From assembly GCF_000308055.1 (NCBI RefSeq), contig NZ_CAGY01000002.1:1-64000 (forward strand): DNA of 64,000 nt. Reading direction: 5' to 3'. The stretch comes from Actinomyces sp. ph3. Its GTDB lineage: Bacteria > Actinomycetota > Actinomycetes > Actinomycetales > Actinomycetaceae. Below the pieces are notes generated by a model. The model made no database searches, had not been told where the DNA came from, and saw only the letters and a list, made by a program, of their open reading frames with translations. The translations under genes were made by a program, and so were the position numbers. Below, in pieces: positions 53,093 to 60,593 of the stretch (its first letter is position 1; every line of letters begins with the position of its first letter).

Positions 53093-53530
53093 GTGAAAGC
53101 ATCATTCATTCGCACCTGCTGCGGTGTGCTTGCCCTTCTCTTTGGGGCAAGCACACTCAGCGGGTGCGGTTTTTCTTCTGTCATGCGACTTTCCGTCGGG
53201 ACCTGCGTTCAGATTCCAACCTCAACCAGCGCGTATTCTTTAGAAACTGTTTCCTGCTCGAGCCCTCACCAGGCTGAGGTTTTCGCCCTCCCCACTGTTG
53301 GGGGATCAGAGTTCCCCGAGGCCGCGCAACTTGAGTCGGAAGCGCGACGCGCGTGCGAAAAAGACTTCACGTCCTACGTTGGAAGCGGTGCCGAAGACTC
53401 GGCCCTTGACCTCATTTGGATGACGCCCAGCCGAGAGTCATGGAAGCGGGGCGACCGGCAGATTGTCTGTCTTGCCGCTGCGAACGGCGATCAAACCCTT
53501 CGCGGTTCTGTTCGCGATTCGGCGTACTAG
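53093..53530 (+). CDS. Septum_form-domain lipoprotein
   Basis: 145 aa. Lipoprotein signal with lipobox LSGC (Cys25), then a small domain with the septum-formation family pattern: a VGTCVQIPT start, VSCSSPHQAEVFAL, ACEKDFTSYVG, and IWMTPSRESWKRGDRQIVCLAA, giving two likely disulfides. Common in actinobacteria; precise role unknown. GTG start 12 bp after the PiT stop, so probably in the same transcript. Confidence 0.82.
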   Translation: MKASFIRTCCGVLALLFGASTLSGCGFSSVMRLSVGTCVQIPTSTSAYSLETVSCSSPHQAEVFALPTVGGSEFPEAAQLESEARRACEKDFTSYVGSGAEDSALDLIWMTPSRESWKRGDRQIVCLAAANGDQTLRGSVRDSAY

Positions 53531-53543
53531 CAGCAGCTAGCAG

Positions 53544-54572
53544 CTATTCTGCAACCCTGGGTGCGTGACGTTCAATGTCAACCACACGCACCCAGTCCCC
53601 TTCGGGAAGAGTATGCAGAATAACCATCTCAGATGCAGAAAGCTCCCTGGCGTCAAGCGGGAAATTCATCCGCACGCCGGAGGGCGTGAATTGACGGAAG
53701 ACATCAAAAAGCCCCGGAAGCATCGTGCGTGGCGCGCAGAGAACTCGCGGTTCACCATCTGCCAAAAGCGCACGCACAAAGGCCTCGTCAGAGGAAGAAT
53801 TCGCACCATCGCGTGAGGGAAGAGTATCGATTGATACTCCCGCGAGCGCAGCCCAGGGCCCCAGCGTCTGCCGGGTCCGCGCGGAAGAAGTCGCCATCGC
53901 TCGACGAACCCCGTATGCAGACAGCAGGTCTACCAGTTCAAGTGCCTCGCGAACCCCGGTACGCGACAGAGGACGCGCGTCGTCATCGCCCTCCCAATGC
54001 TGGGCTGGAAGTGCACGCGCATGGGGCAACATAGCCAAAGGAGTCGTCACAAGCTCGCCACTTCGGCCTCGCATGAGAAGTTCGTTGAGGAGACGACGAT
54101 CCCCGCGACGAGTAAGAAGATCATGAGCACGCGAAGGAGACATCCACCGCGCCTGGTCAATTTCTCGCGTAGGAGCGCGGTGGACCGGCTTACGTAGATG
54201 GACGAGGCCACGATCAGAATGGGGATCTTCTCCCATGAGGGTTCCCACCCAGTAGCGGACCTCCTTGGTCTGCCCTGAGCCAAGGCGGTAGCGCTGAGTC
54301 GTTAGAGGGGCGCCGAGGCTGATGACGTGACCGGTTTCTTCCTCGACCTCACGCACAGCCGCAACGGGAATGGTCTCTCGTCCCTCAATCTTGCCTTTCG
54401 GCCATGACCAATCGTGATACTGGGGGCGGTGGACTAGCAGAACTTCGATCTCAGCCTCGTCAAGCACATCTCCTGGGAGGACCTGACGGCCCGGGTGGCG
54501 TAAGCGCCACACAAGGGCGCCGCCTGCGCGAATAAGGCGCATCGGGGGCATGGGCTGAGGGCTGGGTGTCAC
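53544..54572 (-). CDS. MutT1-like Nudix hydrolase with degenerate histidine-phosphatase domain
   Basis: 342 aa. N-terminal Nudix domain with full box GKIEGRETIPVAAVREVEEETG without its last residues in doubt (60-81), then a histidine-phosphatase-like C-terminal half (175-340), the layout of mycobacterial MutT1 that cleans 8-oxo-GTP and diadenosine polyphosphates. In the C-terminal half the RHA motif reads LPHARA (Pro183 instead of Arg, His184 kept), and the CSHRPVLP motif reads CAPRTMLP (Pro281 instead of the second His), so phosphatase activity is doubtful while Nudix activity should remain. GTG start with TAGGGT 7 nt upstream: leaderless. Confidence 0.88.
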   Translation of the reverse strand: MTPSPQPMPPMRLIRAGGALVWRLRHPGRQVLPGDVLDEAEIEVLLVHRPQYHDWSWPKGKIEGRETIPVAAVREVEEETGHVISLGAPLTTQRYRLGSGQTKEVRYWVGTLMGEDPHSDRGLVHLRKPVHRAPTREIDQARWMSPSRAHDLLTRRGDRRLLNELLMRGRSGELVTTPLAMLPHARALPAQHWEGDDDARPLSRTGVREALELVDLLSAYGVRRAMATSSARTRQTLGPWAALAGVSIDTLPSRDGANSSSDEAFVRALLADGEPRVLCAPRTMLPGLFDVFRQFTPSGVRMNFPLDARELSASEMVILHTLPEGDWVRVVDIERHAPRVAE

Positions 54573-54595
54573 GTTATTAACCCTAACCTAGAGTG

Positions 54596-54630
54596 AGCGT
54601 GGGTGCGGGCTTGAAACCCACACCCACGCT
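54596..54630 (-). terminator. Hairpin upstream of the MutT1-like gene
   Basis: A 10-bp stem (54596-54605 with 54621-54630), extended by an inner CGGG/CCC pairing; no T-run on the minus strand. It lies 18 bp past the oxidoreductase remnant and probably ends transcription from the gene at 54840-55478. Confidence 0.6.
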
Positions 54631-54647
54631 CTTCTCAGATTTCTGTT

Positions 54648-54839
54648 TTAGTAGGCGACAGTGAAACGCTGTCCCGTATGAGTGGGCGTTTCGATCTCGT
54701 CGACAAAAGCCTGGGCAAAGTCTGCTCCAGAGATATCAGAAACCCCATTCTCGTCAGTGAGTAGAACATCACCACCGAGGCGGAAATGCCCGGTATGGGT
54801 TCCGGGATTGTATGAACCGAAATTACCCGCCGGAGAAAC
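54648..54839 (-). pseudogene. 3' remnant of an NAD(P)H-binding oxidoreductase gene
   Basis: 63 codons without a start codon, ending in TAA at 54648-54650. The translation contains THTGHFRLGGDVLLTDENG, then SDISGADFAQAFVDEIETP and the end GQRFTVAY, the typical C-terminus of NmrA/NAD(P)H-binding family proteins, which are about 210 aa. The first three-quarters are missing. It continues in the same frame directly after the TGA stop of the unrelated 212-aa gene, marking a deletion junction. Confidence 0.7.
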
Positions 54840-55478
54840 TCAGTCCAACTCCCCGATGCGCGCTCGGGAGGCGGCACGTTCGAGCTCTTGAGCGGTCATC
54901 ACCAGCGCCCGCGCACGCATCGTCACGCCGTACGCCAGTGCATCATGCGGGTCATCGATCCATTGTCTTCCCACTCTGGGATCTCCCGCAGCGACAATGC
55001 GCATCGCATGCGCAAGCTCCGTGAAGATGTCTTCCAGATCATCATCACGTTTTTCTCCGGACAGAAGTGCATCCGCGTCATGGATAACATCTTCCAAAGG
55101 ACGCGCATGAATGGGCTCTTCGAGTCCCGGGACCTGCTCCGCATGCAATCCCAAGATGTACAGATCAGTAACCGTGAGCGGGTCACGGTGGAACCACTCT
55201 CTGAACAAGTACACGCGCCACAGCGCACCTGGAAGAGTGAAATCGGGGCTTAGCGACCACAGCTCGGCAACTAGAGGAACTCCACCGGTGGAGAGCAGCT
55301 CGCGAAGGCGACGCAAGGCCTCGGCATCAAAATCTTCATCTCCCACACCCAACAGTGCCCAAGCAGTTGAGTGAGCAAGAACAGAAGAATCCGCAACATC
55401 TGGCGCACCAACAATTGCCTCTGTTTGCGCATAGTCCAAAATCGCCGGACGTCTTGGGATGCGTTGCGGTTCGCCCAT
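54840..55478 (-). CDS. Conserved hypothetical protein, probably actinobacteria-specific
   Basis: 212 aa, soluble, acidic, with helical repeats; conserved-looking segments include LWRVYLFREWFHRDP, VTDLYILGLHAEQVPG and YGVTMRARALVMTAQELERAASRARIGELD. I do not recognise a function. The ATG at 55478 has AGGAG 5 nt upstream; the frame runs on to 55559, which would overlap tRNA-Lys on the other strand. Its stop codon is followed in frame by an oxidoreductase remnant. Confidence 0.7.
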   Translation of the reverse strand: MGEPQRIPRRPAILDYAQTEAIVGAPDVADSSVLAHSTAWALLGVGDEDFDAEALRRLRELLSTGGVPLVAELWSLSPDFTLPGALWRVYLFREWFHRDPLTVTDLYILGLHAEQVPGLEEPIHARPLEDVIHDADALLSGEKRDDDLEDIFTELAHAMRIVAAGDPRVGRQWIDDPHDALAYGVTMRARALVMTAQELERAASRARIGELD

Positions 55479-55544
55479 TTGCTCTCCTACCAGTAAGATG
55501 GTGGGGTTGGTCCACCCGATGGGCCACACAGCGGGGTTACCCGC

Positions 55545-55616
55545 GGGCCTATAGCTCAATGGTAGAGCAGCGGACTTTTAATCCGTGGGTTGGGGGTTCG
55601 AGTCCCCCTGGGCCTA
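55545..55616 (+). tRNA. tRNA-Lys (TTT)
   Basis: 72 nt. Acceptor GGGCCTA/TGGGCCT (G-U at the ends), D-arm GCTC...GAGC, anticodon loop CTTTTAA (UUU), T-arm GGGGG-TTCGAGT-CCCCC, discriminator A. CCA not encoded. It stands alone between two minus-strand genes. Confidence 0.95.
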
Positions 55617-55632
55617 CTTCTTTCGCGCTTTT

Positions 55633-56544
55633 CTAGTTTTCTGTTTCTTCTGTACCCAGAACACCTTTGACATCGGGATGCGCACGCCCCGCCATCGAGG
55701 CAATCCCCACGGCAATTGAAATGCACACCAAACCGACCAATTGCCACAGGCTAGGAATCTGACGCAAAAGCACTGCACCGATCAGAGCCGAGGTCGCGGG
55801 AAGAAGCGCCGTAAACAACGCAAAAGTCGCCGCAGAAACCCGCTTCATCGCCATGGCTTCAAGGCTGTATGGGAAAACCGTCGATAAGAATGCCAAGGCA
55901 ATGACCGCAACTAAAACCTTTCGATCACTGAATGCGACCATCGCACCTGGGGCCAGAATTGGCGCAGAGATCAAGGCGCTGAACGCACAACCCAGCGAAA
56001 GGTTAGTCATCGCAGAGCTCGACGAGGCTGCTTTCTGCCCCAACACGATGTAAGTTGCCCACGATGCGCCGGCCGCCAGAATCCATACAACCCCACCTAA
56101 GGTTCTCGGAGCACTCAAATCCAACCCAAGTCCGCCGATCGCACACACCCCGGCCAAGGCAAAGAAGGCAGCGATTCTTGGCGCCCAACCACGGCCTCGT
56201 ACAACAGCAACCATCACAGGACCAAGGAACTCAAGCGAAACCGCAGCTCCAAGGGGAATGCGGGAAATTGCCTCGTAAAAGCAGGCGTTCATGCAGACCA
56301 AGGCAATGCCGAAGAAGAGAGCGCCCTTCAGTGTCGCGCGATCAAGGCCTCGCCGAGGACGAACCCACGCGCACAGGACCAAACCGCCAACAAATCCCCT
56401 CCACCAGGCGACCGAGGCCGGTTCAACGACAGAGAAGGCAAAAACTGCAACAGCAGCACCGCTGTACTGAATGAGAGCCGAGGTAACGATCAATACCTGT
56501 GCGGGAATGCGGTTTGCTATTCCTGCTAATGATCGGCTGCTCAC
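55633..56544 (-). CDS. EamA-family (DMT) transporter
   Basis: 303 aa with ten membrane helices in two EamA repeats. Key pieces: SRIPLGAAVSLEFLGPVMVAVVRGRGW and the second repeat ending LRQIPSLWQLVGLVCISIAVGIAS. The LGxAVxxEFxGP motif marks the RhtA/YdcZ-like group exporting amino acids or threonine-like metabolites. GTG start overlaps the upstream EamA stop by 4 bp. It is the last gene of mscS-msrB-eamA-eamA. Confidence 0.88.
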   Translation of the reverse strand: MSSRSLAGIANRIPAQVLIVTSALIQYSGAAVAVFAFSVVEPASVAWWRGFVGGLVLCAWVRPRRGLDRATLKGALFFGIALVCMNACFYEAISRIPLGAAVSLEFLGPVMVAVVRGRGWAPRIAAFFALAGVCAIGGLGLDLSAPRTLGGVVWILAAGASWATYIVLGQKAASSSSAMTNLSLGCAFSALISAPILAPGAMVAFSDRKVLVAVIALAFLSTVFPYSLEAMAMKRVSAATFALFTALLPATSALIGAVLLRQIPSLWQLVGLVCISIAVGIASMAGRAHPDVKGVLGTEETEN

Positions 56545-57458
56545 AATCCTCCCTCAACTAGCTCACGCACCTCTTCGGCAAGGATCTCATCTTCCTTCGA
56601 GGATTCCTTTGATGCAATTCCAACGGCGACCGAGATGAGAAGAAGCCCCAGAATCTGCCACAGGGTGGGGATCTGCCAGAGGATGATGACACCCATCAGC
56701 AGCGACGAGGCCGGAGAAAGTGCAGTAAAAAGCGAAAAATCTGCCGCAGAAATCCTGTGCATGGCAATGGCTTCAAAGGAACAGGGAATGATGGTGGATA
56801 GGACCGCAACAAGCACGACAATCCCAAGCAACCAAGGCTGAGTGAGTGCCGGTAACGCTGACTTTGCCATGAAGGGCGAAAGTATCAGCCCACTGAGCGC
56901 ACAACCGACAGCAAGATTGGTGACTCCCGAGCGCTTTGACGCCACGCGTTGGCCAAGAAGGATGTAGACCGCCCACGCGACAGCACACAAGGCCGCCCAT
57001 TTCAGCCCGGGAATAAAACCTGGATCATTGGTGTCGAGGCCAAGCCCACCAATAGCAATGACCCCCGCCAAGGCAAGGAATGCGGCAAGGCGCGGAAGCC
57101 AGCCTCGGCCACGAATCACTGCGACGGCAACAGGTCCGATGAACTCCATTGAGACGGCTGGACCTAGGGGCAAATACGCGATCGATTCAAAGAACGTGAT
57201 GTTCATGGTGATCAACGCCAAGCCGAAGCATGCGGACTCAACAAGATCCTTAACGCTCAGGCCCACACGCCAGGGGCGTCGCCAGGCACACAAGATCATC
57301 CCGGCGATGAAAACACGCATCCATGCCACAGCACCGGGCTGGACAGACCCAAAAATCAGGACTGCAACAGCCGCACCGCTATACGCACTAAGCGCAGCAC
57401 CAACAATCAGAAGGGGCGCGGGAACACGTGAAAGAAGCGCACGAAGATGGGAGAGCAC
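56541..57458 (-). CDS. EamA-family (DMT) transporter, tandem paralog
   Basis: 305 aa, ten helices, clearly paralogous to the next gene (AYLPLGPAVSMEFIGPVAVAVIRGRGW; IPTLWQILGLLLISVAVGIAS). An acidic C-terminal tail. GTG at 57458 is preferred: it falls 7 bp after the msrB stop with CATAGT 6 nt upstream; a TTG at 57488 would overlap msrB. Tandem duplicates may form a heterodimer, as small paired DMT pumps do; here each has the full ten helices, so this is only possible. Confidence 0.85.
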   Translation of the reverse strand: MLSHLRALLSRVPAPLLIVGAALSAYSGAAVAVLIFGSVQPGAVAWMRVFIAGMILCAWRRPWRVGLSVKDLVESACFGLALITMNITFFESIAYLPLGPAVSMEFIGPVAVAVIRGRGWLPRLAAFLALAGVIAIGGLGLDTNDPGFIPGLKWAALCAVAWAVYILLGQRVASKRSGVTNLAVGCALSGLILSPFMAKSALPALTQPWLLGIVVLVAVLSTIIPCSFEAIAMHRISAADFSLFTALSPASSLLMGVIILWQIPTLWQILGLLLISVAVGIASKESSKEDEILAEEVRELVEGGL

Positions 57459-57465
57459 TACCCCA

Positions 57466-57933
57466 CTATGCCACAGGGTCAGGGACAAATTGTAAGCACA
57501 CGGAATTCATGCAAAAACGATTTCCCGTTGGTTGATCCGGTGCATCATCAAAAATGTGCCCTAGGTGAGAATCACAGCTTGCACAGCGCACCTCAATGCG
57601 GCGCATTCCGTGGGAAATATCCTCGAAATAGTTCACCGCACCGGGCAGCGCTTCATAGAAACTCGGCCACCCGCAATGCGATTCAAACTTCGTTGACGAG
57701 GGGAAAAGCTGAGCGCCACACGCCGCACACAGATAGGTACCTGAGCGGTGTTCATCCAGCAGCTCACCTGTCCAAGGCGCCTCAGTCCCAGCTTGACGAA
57801 GAACCAAGTACTGCTGGGGAGTAAGCCGCTCACGCCACTCATCGTCGCTGTAATTCACGCTGGGAGCCAACTGCTGCGCCTGCGCAAGGTGTTCGAGCTG
57901 CGTTGCACGATCACGGGTTCGAATGATTTTCAT
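57466..57933 (-). CDS. msrB: Peptide methionine (R)-S-oxide reductase
   Basis: 155 aa. Zinc Cys pairs CAAC and CASC, the substrate loop SHCGWPSF, and the catalytic Cys in RFCMNSV (the resolving Cys is in CGWPSF) define MsrB. It repairs oxidised methionine in proteins. ATG with GAGGA 8 nt upstream. It follows mscS by 15 bp and precedes two EamA pumps. Confidence 0.95.
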   Translation of the reverse strand: MKIIRTRDRATQLEHLAQAQQLAPSVNYSDDEWRERLTPQQYLVLRQAGTEAPWTGELLDEHRSGTYLCAACGAQLFPSSTKFESHCGWPSFYEALPGAVNYFEDISHGMRRIEVRCASCDSHLGHIFDDAPDQPTGNRFCMNSVCLQFVPDPVA

Positions 57934-57948
57934 GTTGTTTTCCTCAAT

Positions 57949-59796
57949 TCAGTCCTGTTGAACATCGCTGCGCTGCGGACGCACTGCATCCTCGGGCACT
58001 CGCGGTCCACTGTTCAAACGAGTTGTTTCTTCTTCGTGACGTTTCGCCGTTGCTTCGCGTTCTGCTAGGACGTCGTCACCGGGGCCGGCGTAAATCTGAT
58101 TACGTTCGTCGGCGTCGGGTGACCCAGAGAAGAGGCGCTCCCCACGAACGACAGTCGCATCCAGATGGGCTTGACCGGCCTGTACTTGCGGGGCTGAGGC
58201 CTGCGCATTGTCACTGTCCACCTGGGCCTGAGGCAAAAGCGCGGTTGATCCCCCACCGAGGTGGTTCTTGCCTAGACGCGCATTGGCCTGGGCAACCTTT
58301 TCCGCTAGTTGCTCGGCGACCAAAGAATGCAGCATTGTCTGCGAAAAAACCTGGGTCTGCGCGTCACTGGCCGAGGCCACAGCAGTAACCTTCCCCGTAT
58401 CAGCGAGCTCACGCTGACGCTGAGCCATTGCCCTCCTTCGAGCGCGCTTCGCTTTTTGCCGAGCTGCGAGCAGGCGGACAGAATGGACTGCATCATCCAG
58501 GGGACCCGAATCGACATCTTCTGCCTTGCCCTGAGAAGAAACCGACGAGGCCTGAGCAGAGCCGCCTGCCGCTGCCCCAGGGTGTGAGTCGGGGGCACCC
58601 GTCGTGTCGGAGGCAATACCCGACAGTTCCTTCGCAAGACGAGCAACAGCCTCGCGAGAGGTATCCTGCGTGACCGTCTCAACCTCCAAGGGCTGAACAC
58701 GCGTATGCGGACGGATCGCAGGATCCTCATCAACAACCCACCGAATCATGTTTTCACGTAGATAGCAGCGCAGATCCCACAGCGCTCCGGAGTCCTTCGC
58801 AGAGACAACAATGCGAACAGTCATTGTCGTTTCATCCGAGTCAGCAACCTGAACGGCCCACGAACGGCCATCCCACAAATCAGTTGCAAGAAGGAGCTGT
58901 TGAACGTGACTACGGATCAGAGTTAAAGGCGCAGTCCAGTCGAGCTTGAGCTCGACATTACCCAGCTTGGTCGTAGCGCGACGCGTCCAATTTTCGAAGG
59001 TGTTGGACGTGAAGTAGGTCGAAGGAACGATGAGCCGGCGTTCGTCTGGAAGTCGAACAACAACGTAAGAAAGAGTGATTTCTTCAACCTTGCCCGAAAC
59101 ATTGTCCTTACCGACGACGACCACATCGCCGACGCGAATCGCATCCGTGAAGGCCAATTGGATACCGGCAAAAACATTTCCCAAGGTCTGCTGGGCTGCA
59201 AGACCGGCGATCACCGAAACGACACCTGCAGAGGCCAGAACGGTTGTCATTGCCTGACGCGCGGCATCAAAAGTGAAGAGGGCTGCGCAAACACCAAGAA
59301 GGATGACCAGAGCCTGTAGGAGACGACGGATAACCTGCGCTTGGGTTTCAAACTTACGGGAAACGCCTCCGTCTTTTTCCTGGCGGATTCGTGCCGCGTC
59401 TTCGAAGATCCAGACGCTGTTGTAGACCATCCAAGTCATCGTCAAAATGCCAATAATGAGCAGAACATGGGAGATGAAGCCCACCATTCCGCCATTGGAC
59501 CAATCTGACAGAGTGGTATTGACCAGCATGAATTGCAGGCCAGCCCACGCGCCCCAAGCCATCGCAGTGATGTAGTACGAGGTCCGGACACGTTTGGTAA
59601 TCGCCGCAAAATAGCGCGAGCGACGGGCAATTGGACGCGTTAAAAGGACGATCACCAGCGCCACAACGAAGGCGATAACCAAACCAACTGCGGCGCCGAA
59701 GATCAGTGATGCCAGGTCCAGCGCATTTTGAACAGCATCTTGTGCAACCCCCGTTGGCGAAGGCGAGGGTGTCGGATCATCGGCACTGAAAATCAT
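57949..59796 (-). CDS. MscS-family mechanosensitive channel with long C-terminal tail
   Basis: 615 aa. Three to four N-terminal helices (about 27-150), the pore helix and beta domain: VLASAGVVSVIAGLAAQQTLGNVFAGIQLAFTDAIRVGDVVVV, then EITLSYVVVRLPDERRLIVPSTYF. The family core ends near residue 375. The remaining 240 residues are disordered, Ala/Gln/Asp-rich with an Arg/Lys cluster (ARQKAKRARRRAMAQRQ), unlike E. coli MscS. It releases solutes on hypo-osmotic shock. ATG at 59796. First gene of the operon with msrB and two EamA genes. Confidence 0.9.
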   Translation of the reverse strand: MIFSADDPTPSPSPTGVAQDAVQNALDLASLIFGAAVGLVIAFVVALVIVLLTRPIARRSRYFAAITKRVRTSYYITAMAWGAWAGLQFMLVNTTLSDWSNGGMVGFISHVLLIIGILTMTWMVYNSVWIFEDAARIRQEKDGGVSRKFETQAQVIRRLLQALVILLGVCAALFTFDAARQAMTTVLASAGVVSVIAGLAAQQTLGNVFAGIQLAFTDAIRVGDVVVVGKDNVSGKVEEITLSYVVVRLPDERRLIVPSTYFTSNTFENWTRRATTKLGNVELKLDWTAPLTLIRSHVQQLLLATDLWDGRSWAVQVADSDETTMTVRIVVSAKDSGALWDLRCYLRENMIRWVVDEDPAIRPHTRVQPLEVETVTQDTSREAVARLAKELSGIASDTTGAPDSHPGAAAGGSAQASSVSSQGKAEDVDSGPLDDAVHSVRLLAARQKAKRARRRAMAQRQRELADTGKVTAVASASDAQTQVFSQTMLHSLVAEQLAEKVAQANARLGKNHLGGGSTALLPQAQVDSDNAQASAPQVQAGQAHLDATVVRGERLFSGSPDADERNQIYAGPGDDVLAEREATAKRHEEETTRLNSGPRVPEDAVRPQRSDVQQD

Positions 59797-60014
59797 AAAA
59801 CCGTCCTTGAATCACTCATTCGGTACTCACTCAAGCCTAGGCGCGATCATTGAGAATCGCCTGAGGCTTGAATCGATAGACACCATTGCAAATCCCAGAA
59901 TATCAAGGAAAAGTAGCTATGTGACGGTCATCACTGCTATTCTTTTTGCTTTAAGGCCCTGCTTCTGCCTAATATTCTCTTCGTCCTCGGACGCCAGACC
60001 GGTGGCCGACAGTG

Positions 60015-60087
<73 letters not shown>

Positions 60088-60148
60088 CTTCTTCGAAGTC
60101 GCTCGTGTCGACAGTGAAGAAAAATTCAATAGGCTTCACCTATTGTGA

Positions 60149-60222
60149 GGCCCCGTAGCGCAGTTGGTTAGCGCGCCGCCCTGTCACGGCGGAGGTCGCG
60201 GGTTCAAGTCCCGTCGGGGTCG
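60149..60222 (+). tRNA. tRNA-Asp (GTC)
   Basis: 74 nt. Acceptor GGCCCCG/CGGGGTC, anticodon stem CCGCC/GGCGG with loop CTGTCAC (GUC), T-loop TTCAAGT, discriminator G. Second of the cluster. Confidence 0.95.
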
Positions 60223-60250
60223 CAAGACCAGGCCAGTAGGTTTCGGTCCT

Positions 60251-60326
60251 GGCTCTGTAGCTCAGTTGGTAGAGCGTTCGACTGAAAATCGAAAGGTCAC
60301 CGGATCGACGCCGGTCGGAGCCACCA
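60251..60326 (+). tRNA. tRNA-Phe (GAA)
   Basis: 76 nt including an encoded CCA, unlike the other tRNAs here. Acceptor GGCTCTG/CGGAGCC, anticodon loop CTGAAAA (GAA). The T-loop reads ATCGACG between ACCGG and CCGGT, i.e. A at position 54 and G at 60 where T and a pyrimidine are usual. Confidence 0.95.
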
Positions 60327-60329
60327 GAT

Positions 60330-60356
60330 AAAACCCTCGCATCGCGAGGGTTTTGT
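60330..60356 (+). terminator. Terminator of the tRNA-Glu/Asp/Phe cluster
   Basis: An 11-bp stem (60330-60340 with 60344-60354), loop ATC, ending in TTTTG, 3 bp after tRNA-Phe. The three tRNAs are probably one transcript. Confidence 0.9.
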
Positions 60357-60593
60357 TATATCTACTGCGACCAGAATCACACTTCCTCCCCCACGCTCCA
60401 CAACTCTGAGCATAAACCTTTCTTGACCTGCAACAACACTTGCCAGAAAACACTTTTTGACAACTTGATCAACCACGGTGAGGCACCGAAAAAGCTGTTT
60501 TAGAACTTTTAGGCCATCCCAGATATTTGTGAATTCATCCCTGAACTGACTAGCATTTAGATATCCCCCACAAATCAATCAGGAGATTTTCAG

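Noticed and set aside
54573-54593. IdeR/DtxR-like box upstream of the MutT1-like gene
   Set aside because: CTAGGTTAGGGTTAATAAC keeps only the left half of the TTAGGTTAGGCTAACCTAA consensus; the right half does not match.
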